From: JBOGZI01 sp050697275
Lineage (GTDB): Bacteria > Actinomycetota > Thermoleophilia > Solirubrobacterales > 70-9
DNA: 10,083 nt
Direction of reading: 5' to 3'
NCBI GenBank assembly: GCA_050697275.1
Contig: JBOGZI010000139.1
Location: 1-10,083 of the forward strand
The notes under the pieces were generated by a model. That model was not told where the DNA came from, did not search any database, and was given only the letters and a program-made list of their open reading frames with translations. Positions 5,517 to 10,083 of the stretch are shown piece after piece; position 1 is the stretch's first letter, and every line of letters begins with the position of its first letter. The position numbers and the translations under genes are program-made.

Positions 5517-6865
5517 TGCGCTGGCTGCTGCTCAAGGACCTGCAGATCCTGCGCCGCTCCCCGCTGCTCACCGCCCTGCTGGTCATCTACCCGATCGTCC
5601 TCGCGGTCCTGATCGGGTTCGCCGTCTCGCGCGGTCCCGACAAGCCCCGGGTCGCCTTCCTCAACGAGATCCCGGGGGACCAGGGCCTGGAGCTCGGCGA
5701 GGGCGGCTTCGACCAGGCGGAGGCATTCGACCGCCTCTGCAGCCGGATCGAGTGCGTGCCGTCCGACAGCCGCGACGACGCCCTCGCCAAGGTGCGGGAG
5801 GGCGAGGTGCTCGCCGCCCTGATCATCCCCGAGGACTTCCTCGACACCCTCCAGGCCCAGCTCGGGGGCACCGGGCTCGAATCGGCGGCGGTCGAGGTCC
5901 ACGTGAACGAGGACGATCCGGTCAAGGCCCGGCTGGTGGACGATCGCATCCGCTCGCTGGTCACCGAGGCGAACCTGATCCTCTCCGACGAGATCTCCGC
6001 CCAGCTGCTCAGCTACCTCGACGTGCTGGTCGAGGGCGGCGAGTTCAGCGTCCCCCTGCTCGGCCAGACCTTGGACGTGCTCGGCCTGCAGCGGACCGAG
6101 GCGATCCTGCGCGGGGTCCGGGCCGAGCTGAGCGGGCCGCAGCGGCAGGTGGTGGACCAGGTGATCCAGTTCGCCGAGCTCGCCCGCCAGAACCTCGGCT
6201 TCGCCGACGAGCTGCTCGGCGCGGTGGCCGAGCCGATCGCCGTCGACAAGCAGGTGGTCGAGGGCGACGTCCCGCCCCTCGACACCTTCGCGATCTCGGT
6301 GGCGATCGCGATCACCCTGATGTTCGTGACGGTGCTCCTGGTGGCGGGTTCACTCGCGCTCGAGCGGGAGGAGAACACCTTCACGCGGCTGACACGGGGG
6401 CTGATCGGACGCTCCGGCCTGCTCGCCGAGAAGGTCGCGCTGGGGACGATCTGTTCGCTTGCGGTCGCCCTGGTGCTGCTCGGCGTGCTCGAGCTGTTCG
6501 TATCGCTCGACTGGGGGCGGGCGCCGCTGTTCCTGGCGGCGATCGTGCTCGCCGGCGCCGCCTTCGCGGCGATGGGCTCGGCGATCGGCGTCGCGGCGCG
6601 CGAGGTGCGCGCCAGCGCCCTGTTCGCCTTCGCCCTCACCCTGCCGATCGCCTTCCTCTCGCTGGTGCCGTCGGGGACCGTGAGCGAGACGGTGTTCGAC
6701 CTGATCCGCGTCTTCACCGGCGCCTTCCCCTTCCGCCCCGCGCTCGACGCTCTCTCGGCGGGCCTCTCCCCGGGCCCCGACCTCGGCGCCCCCCTGCTCC
6801 ACCTGGCCCTGCTCGCCGCCGCCTACTTCGCGCTTGCTCGAGTAGCTCTACGCCGGTTCGCGTGA
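5516..6865 (+). CDS. ABC-2 type transporter permease with large extracytoplasmic domain
   Basis: A 449-residue protein starting at ATG 5516 within a TGATG overlap with the ATPase gene. Topology is typical of NatB/YhaP-like ABC-2 permeases. A short cytosolic N-terminus with an RRSP motif precedes TM1 at about 17-37. A large extracytoplasmic region follows at about 38-255, rich in acidic residues. Five more helices lie at about 260-281, 308-330, 336-358, 365-384 and 425-445. After TM2 the ERE-x-N-T-F-T-R-L-T segment (about 285-294) is the expected coupling-helix region that contacts the ATPase. The protein ends in a basic tail (RRFA). One half-transporter of this type usually works as a homodimer with two ATPases. 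The exported substrate cannot be inferred from sequence. A strong nested inverted repeat lies just after the stop codon. Confidence 0.9.
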   Translation: MRWLLLKDLQILRRSPLLTALLVIYPIVLAVLIGFAVSRGPDKPRVAFLNEIPGDQGLELGEGGFDQAEAFDRLCSRIECVPSDSRDDALAKVREGEVLAALIIPEDFLDTLQAQLGGTGLESAAVEVHVNEDDPVKARLVDDRIRSLVTEANLILSDEISAQLLSYLDVLVEGGEFSVPLLGQTLDVLGLQRTEAILRGVRAELSGPQRQVVDQVIQFAELARQNLGFADELLGAVAEPIAVDKQVVEGDVPPLDTFAISVAIAITLMFVTVLLVAGSLALEREENTFTRLTRGLIGRSGLLAEKVALGTICSLAVALVLLGVLELFVSLDWGRAPLFLAAIVLAGAAFAAMGSAIGVAAREVRASALFAFALTLPIAFLSLVPSGTVSETVFDLIRVFTGAFPFRPALDALSAGLSPGPDLGAPLLHLALLAAAYFALARVALRRFA

Positions 6866-6872
6866 TGGTCGT

Positions 6873-6946
6873 CGGGCGGGTGGCGGCGAGCAGGCGACCG
6901 CTTGCTCCCGCATGCGGTCGCCTGCGGAGCCGACAGGACCCGCCCG
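6873..6946. terminator. Nested inverted repeat (terminator-like) after the ABC exporter
   Basis: An outer 9-bp perfect stem pairs 6873-6881 (cgggcgggt) with 6938-6946 (acccgcccg). Inside it a 12-bp perfect stem pairs 6890-6901 (gcaggcgaccgc) with 6914-6925 (gcggtcgcctgc), with a 12-nt loop at 6902-6913. There is no U-run afterwards on either strand, so it is not a classical intrinsic terminator. It may still stop or pause RNA polymerase, protect the 3' end of the exporter mRNA, or be a DNA-level site. It separates the exporter from the hem operon, whose own promoter lies 22 bp downstream. Confidence 0.6.
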
Positions 6947-6968
6947 CCTAACGCCATGGGCACCGCCG

Positions 6969-6981
6969 TAGAATCGAGAGC
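6969..6981 (+). promoter_or_regulatory. Candidate -10 element for leaderless hemB transcription
   Basis: TAGAAT at 6969-6974 is close to the TATAAT/TANNNT consensus and ends 7 nt before ATG 6982, which would place the transcription start at the start codon. There is no Shine-Dalgarno sequence upstream of the ATG and no clear -35 box. The position after a strong hairpin fits an independent promoter for the hem operon. Confidence 0.55.
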
Positions 6982-7992
6982 ATGAGTTTTCCCGCCACCC
7001 GCCTCCGCCGCCTGCGCCGCACCAGGCCGCTCCGAGACCTGGTGCGCGAAACCGAGCTGTCCGCCGAGCACCTGGTGCAGCCGCTGTTCGTCACCGCCGG
7101 CGAGGGCGTGCGCGAGCCGATCGAGGCGATGCCGGGGATCGAGCGCCTCTCGATCTCGGAGACCGTCGCCGAGGTCACCGAGCTCGCGGCCGTCGGCGTC
7201 CGCGCCGTGATCCTCTTCGGGATCCCGGCGAGCAAGGACGAGTCGGCGAGCGAGGCCTACGACGACGAGGGGGTGGTGCAGATGGCGGTGCGGGCCTTGA
7301 AGGAGGCGCACCCCGAGGTGGTGGTGATCACCGACGTCTGCCTCTGCGAGTACACGTCGCACGGGCACTGTGGAGTGCTGCGCGAATCCTCCCGTTCGGG
7401 GGCGAACCCGGAGGTCGACAACGACCTCACCCTGGAGCTGCTGGCGAAGACGGCGATCTCACACGCCGCCGCCGGCGCCGACGCGGTCGCGCCCAGCGAC
7501 ATGATGGACGGGCGAGTGGGCGCGATCCGCACGCAGCTCGACGAGGAGGGGCACTCGGGGACCCCGATCGTCGCCTACAGCGCCAAGTACGCCTCCGCCT
7601 TCTACGGGCCGTTCCGGGAGGCCGCCGACTCGACCCCCGCGGCCGGGGATCGCCGCGGCTACCAGATGGACCCCGCCAACGCCGACGAGGCAATCCGCGA
7701 GGCGAAGCTCGACCTCGACGAGGGGGCGGACGTGATCATGGTGAAGCCGGCGCTCCCCTACCTCGACGTGGTCCGCCGGGTGAAGGAGGCCACCGGCGCC
7801 CCGGTCGCGGCCTTCCACGTCTCCGGCGAGTACTCGATGCTGAAGGCCGCCACCGCCAACGGCTGGCTCGATGAGCGGGCGGCGGCGCTCGAGTCGCTGA
7901 CCGCGATCCGGCGGGCGGGGGCGGACGTGATCATCACCTACTTCGCCAAGGACGCCGCGGGCTGGTTGACCGCCGAGGCGACGAGGCGATGA
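6982..7992 (+). CDS. hemB: Delta-aminolevulinic acid dehydratase (porphobilinogen synthase)
   Basis: A 336-residue, full-length HemB, which condenses two 5-aminolevulinate molecules into porphobilinogen in the cytosol. The two active-site lysines are present: K202 in VAYSAKYASAFYG and the Schiff-base K255 in DVIMVKPALPYLD. The zinc-binding cysteine triad C120, C122 and C130 (DVCLCEYTSHGHCG) is complete, so this should be a zinc-dependent enzyme rather than a magnesium-only type. The VAPSDMMDGRV segment and C-terminal AFHVSGEYSM are family hallmarks. ATG 6982 is supported by length, by the conserved RLRRLRRT start region and by the -10 box 7 nt upstream. The stop overlaps the next gene by ATGA (7989-7992). 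It is the first gene of an operon with a siroheme decarboxylase-like gene and hemL. Confidence 0.98.
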   Translation: MSFPATRLRRLRRTRPLRDLVRETELSAEHLVQPLFVTAGEGVREPIEAMPGIERLSISETVAEVTELAAVGVRAVILFGIPASKDESASEAYDDEGVVQMAVRALKEAHPEVVVITDVCLCEYTSHGHCGVLRESSRSGANPEVDNDLTLELLAKTAISHAAAGADAVAPSDMMDGRVGAIRTQLDEEGHSGTPIVAYSAKYASAFYGPFREAADSTPAAGDRRGYQMDPANADEAIREAKLDLDEGADVIMVKPALPYLDVVRRVKEATGAPVAAFHVSGEYSMLKAATANGWLDERAAALESLTAIRRAGADVIITYFAKDAAGWLTAEATRR

Positions 7993-9128
7993 CCGACCCC
8001 GTCCAGGGCGTGGAAACGGAGGCGAGCGAAGCGGCTTCGGATGGGATCACCACCGAGGCCGCGACGCCGAAGCTGCGCTCCCGGGCTCAGGGCGCCGCGA
8101 TTCCCCTCGACGAGACCGACAAGCGGCTGATGAACCTGTTGCAGTCGAGCTTCCCGCTCGATCCCGAGCCCTTCGCATCGATCGCGGCGGAGGCGGAACT
8201 CGGCACGGATGAGGTCCAGGCCCGCGCCCAGCGCCTGCTCGACGAGCGCATCATCCGCGAGATCACCCCGATCTTCGATACGCGGGCGCTCGGCTACAGC
8301 TCGATGCTGGTTGCCGCCAAGGTGGATTCCGAGAACCCGCACCGCGCCGCGCGGATCGTCAACTCGCATCCGGGCGTCTCGCACAACTACCTGCGCACCC
8401 ACGAGTTCAACCTCTGGTTCACGATCGCCGCCCCGCCGGACTCGAAGCTGGGCCTGGACGGGACCCTGGAGGTGCTGCAGCGACTCACCGGGGCGGAGTC
8501 GATCCGACAGCTCCCCACCCTCGTCCTCTTCAAGATCAACATGAACCTGGAGATGGAGGGCGGCACCGAGGAGCTGGCCGCCCCCGCCGCGGCCGCCCCC
8601 CCGCGCGAGCTCGAGCGCCAGCCCTACGACGAGCGCGACGTGGCCGTGATCCGCGCCCTGCAGGGGCCGATGGAGGTCTGCGACCGCCCCTACGACGCGG
8701 CCGCCTCGGAGGTCGGGATGAGCACGGACCGGTTCCTGGAGCACCTGCGCGGCATGGTCGAGCGCAGGCTGCTGCGCCGGGTCGCAGCGATCCTCTTCCA
8801 CCGCCGCGCCGGCTTCTCCGCCAACGGGATGGGCGTCTGGCGGGTGCCCGAGGAGCGGATCCTCGAGGTCGGCGCCCGGATGGCGGCGGTCCGCGGCGTC
8901 TCCCACTGCTACCAGCGGCCCACCTATCCGGACTGGCCCTACAGCGTCTTCACCATGGCCCACGGGCGCTCCAAGGAGGAGTGCGACGCGATCCTGGACG
9001 GGATCGCCGACCAGCACGGCCTGCACGGCCCGGACCGCGCCGTGCTCTACTCCTCGACCGAGTTCAAGAAGGTGCGGCTGCACTACTTCACCCCCGACTA
9101 CGCCGCCTGGGAGGCGGAGCACAGCTGA
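7989..9128 (+). CDS. ahbAB: Fused siroheme decarboxylase (AhbA-AhbB / NirD-NirL type, AsnC/Lrp-like fold)
   Basis: A 379-residue protein holding two homologous Lrp/AsnC-like units. Residues about 1-38 are a low-complexity leader. Unit one (about 39-190) begins LDETDKRLMNLLQ with a helix-turn-helix and carries the SHNYLR...HEFNLWFT motif (H132, Y134, R136, H138). A linker at about 193-210 is Ala/Pro rich. Unit two (about 211-379) carries SHCYQRPTYPDWPYSVFTMAHG (H306, Y308, R310, H325) and a KKVRLHYF end (K360-F367). These motifs mark siroheme decarboxylases rather than amino-acid-responsive regulators. Such enzymes convert siroheme to 12,18-didecarboxysiroheme, on the way to heme (Ahb route) or heme d1 (Nir route). 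Unit one resembles AhbA/NirD and unit two AhbB/NirL; the N-to-C order is my reading. The gene lies between hemB and hemL with overlapping ends, which strongly supports a tetrapyrrole role. Database pipelines often call it an AsnC-family regulator, and a heme-sensing role is not excluded. Confidence 0.87.
   Translation: MTDPVQGVETEASEAASDGITTEAATPKLRSRAQGAAIPLDETDKRLMNLLQSSFPLDPEPFASIAAEAELGTDEVQARAQRLLDERIIREITPIFDTRALGYSSMLVAAKVDSENPHRAARIVNSHPGVSHNYLRTHEFNLWFTIAAPPDSKLGLDGTLEVLQRLTGAESIRQLPTLVLFKINMNLEMEGGTEELAAPAAAAPPRELERQPYDERDVAVIRALQGPMEVCDRPYDAAASEVGMSTDRFLEHLRGMVERRLLRRVAAILFHRRAGFSANGMGVWRVPEERILEVGARMAAVRGVSHCYQRPTYPDWPYSVFTMAHGRSKEECDAILDGIADQHGLHGPDRAVLYSSTEFKKVRLHYFTPDYAAWEAEHS
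9109..9127 (+). promoter_or_regulatory. Shine-Dalgarno sequence and non-canonical CTG start of hemL
   Basis: GGGAGG at 9109-9114 is a strong ribosome binding sequence, and GGAG at 9116-9119 a second. CTG 9125-9127 lies 10 and 5 nt after them respectively. The CTG overlaps the previous stop TGA (9126-9128) as CTGA, mirroring the ATGA overlap at 7989-7992. The only other upstream-type starts in frame, TTG 9164 and ATG 9167, have AGGAG at 9159-9163, only 0-3 nt away, which is too close. Confidence 0.55.
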
Positions 9129-10083
9129 GCCGGTCCGAGGAGCTCTACCGCCGAGCTCAGGAGTTGATGCCGGGCGGGGTGAGCTCGCCGGTGCGGGCGA
9201 TGCGCTCGCTCGGGCGGGACCCGCTCTTCATCGCGCGGGGCGAGGGACCGTTCGTCTGGGACGTCGACGGCAACCGCTACGTGGACTGGGTCTCCTCCTG
9301 GGGTCCGCTGATCCTCGGGCACGCCCATCCGGCCGTGGTCGCCGCCGTCACCGAAGCGGCCGCGCGGGGCACCAGCTACGGCGCGCCCACCGAGGGGGAG
9401 GTCGCCCTCGCGGAGGAGATCACCGCCCGCTTCGGCTCGGTCGAGATGGTCCGCCTGGTCAGCTCGGGGACCGAGGCGGCGATGAGCGCGATCCGGCTCG
9501 CCCGCGCCGCCACCGGGCGCGAGCCGATCGTCAAGTTCGCGGGCGCCTATCACGGCCATGTCGACGGGCTGCTCGCCGAGGCTGGCTCGGGGCTCGCCAC
9601 CGCCGGCGTCCCCTCCAGCCCGGGGGTGACCGAGGCCCAGGCCGCGGCCACCGTGGTGGTGCCCTGGAACGACCTCGACGCGGTCGCCGACGCGGTCGAG
9701 CGCAGGCCGGCCGCGATCGTCGCGGAGCCGATCCCGGCGAACATGGGCGTGGTTGCGCCGGAGCGCGGCTTCCTGGAGGGGCTGCGCGAGCTCGCCGAGC
9801 GCGCGGGCGCCCTGCTCGTCCTCGACGAGGTGATCTCGGGCTTCCGCGTCGCCCGCGGCGGCGCGCAGGAGCTGCTCGGCGCCGACGCCGACCTGACGGT
9901 CATGGGCAAGGTGCTTGGCGGCGGGCTGCCGGCGGCGGCTTACGGAGGCCCGCGGGAGCTGATGGAGCGGGTCGCCCCGGCGGGCGACGTCTACCAGGCG
10001 GGGACGCTCTCAGGCAACCCGCTGGCGACCGCCGCCGGACTCGCCACCCTGCGCGAGCTCGACGCGGCCGCCTACCGGCGGCT
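9125..10083 (+). CDS. hemL: Glutamate-1-semialdehyde 2,1-aminomutase (partial, runs off the window)
   Basis: This PLP enzyme converts glutamate-1-semialdehyde to 5-aminolevulinate, the substrate of HemB, in the C5 pathway. About 319 of an expected roughly 430 codons are inside the window. Hallmarks include PGGVSSPVRA, the SWGPLILGHAHP segment, SYGAPTEGE, SSGTEAAMSAIRLAR, FAGAYHGHVDG, DEVISGFRVARGG and the PLP lysine K262 in MGKVLGGGLP (equivalent to K265 in the E. coli enzyme), then GTLSGNPLA. Translation from CTG 9125 gives LSRSEELYRRAQELMPGGV, which aligns without gaps to the start of E. coli HemL (MSKSENLYSAARELIPGGV), so I take CTG as the start. The alternative ATG 9167 would remove the first 14 conserved residues. 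The gene overlaps the siroheme decarboxylase gene by 4 bp and shares its operon. Confidence 0.93.
   Translation, partial: MSRSEELYRRAQELMPGGVSSPVRAMRSLGRDPLFIARGEGPFVWDVDGNRYVDWVSSWGPLILGHAHPAVVAAVTEAAARGTSYGAPTEGEVALAEEITARFGSVEMVRLVSSGTEAAMSAIRLARAATGREPIVKFAGAYHGHVDGLLAEAGSGLATAGVPSSPGVTEAQAAATVVVPWNDLDAVADAVERRPAAIVAEPIPANMGVVAPERGFLEGLRELAERAGALLVLDEVISGFRVARGGAQELLGADADLTVMGKVLGGGLPAAAYGGPRELMERVAPAGDVYQAGTLSGNPLATAAGLATLRELDAAAYRR

Noticed and set aside
5392..6951. Long + strand ORF in another frame over the permease
   Set aside because: The product is Arg/Pro/Gly-rich with no motif; the permease frame has the expected topology and a TGATG link to the ATPase.
6865..6951. 28-codon ORF (MVVGRVAASRRP...) whose ATG overlaps the permease stop as TGATG
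   Set aside because: It coincides almost entirely with the nested inverted repeat, which explains the sequence better, and the product is basic low-complexity. Conservation in relatives would be needed to revive it.
7989..9128. Reading this gene as an ordinary AsnC/Lrp transcription regulator
   Set aside because: Both halves carry siroheme decarboxylase motifs (SHNYLR..HEFNLWFT and SHCYQRPTYPDWPYS) and the gene lies inside a hem operon; a DNA-binding role remains possible but is second choice.

Overview
This is a gene-dense, very GC-rich window. GC-ending codons dominate, genes overlap by 1-4 bases, and the long antisense open frames are the usual shadows of high-GC genes. Gene content and style suggest an actinobacterium, perhaps of the Thermoleophilia/Solirubrobacterales kind. 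That placement is an inference: there is no rRNA or other decisive marker. I see no tRNA, rRNA, CRISPR array, insertion sequence or phage gene.

Left block (1-3858, + strand): the C-terminal end of a small membrane protein, a cytosolic alkaline-phosphatase-superfamily phosphodiesterase with a complete two-metal site, a four-helix GtrA-type membrane protein, and a polytopic protein with a secreted PepSY-like N-terminal domain followed by a GT-C/GT87-like glycosyltransferase body. The genes are close together and the set looks like polyprenyl-linked sugar or cell-envelope chemistry. Between the phosphodiesterase and gtrA lies a chain of three ATGA stop/start overlaps through two tiny ORFs.

Middle block (3827-6865): a YmdB-family metallophosphoesterase on the minus strand, whose 3' end overlaps the glycosyltransferase gene tail to tail by 32 bp. 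It is divergent, across a 172-bp palindrome-rich spacer, from a two-gene ABC exporter (ATPase plus ABC-2 permease) joined by a TGATG overlap. A strong nested inverted repeat follows the exporter.

Right block (6969-10083, + strand): a tetrapyrrole operon. hemB (5-aminolevulinate dehydratase) appears to be transcribed leaderless. It overlaps by ATGA a fused AhbA-AhbB/NirD-NirL-type siroheme decarboxylase, which in turn overlaps hemL (glutamate-1-semialdehyde aminomutase, cut by the window end). The homology-supported start of hemL is a CTG inside a CTGA overlap, preceded by a good Shine-Dalgarno sequence. HemL and HemB catalyse adjacent early steps of the C5 pathway; the siroheme decarboxylase between them points to heme (or heme d1) being made through siroheme, which is the most interesting biology here.
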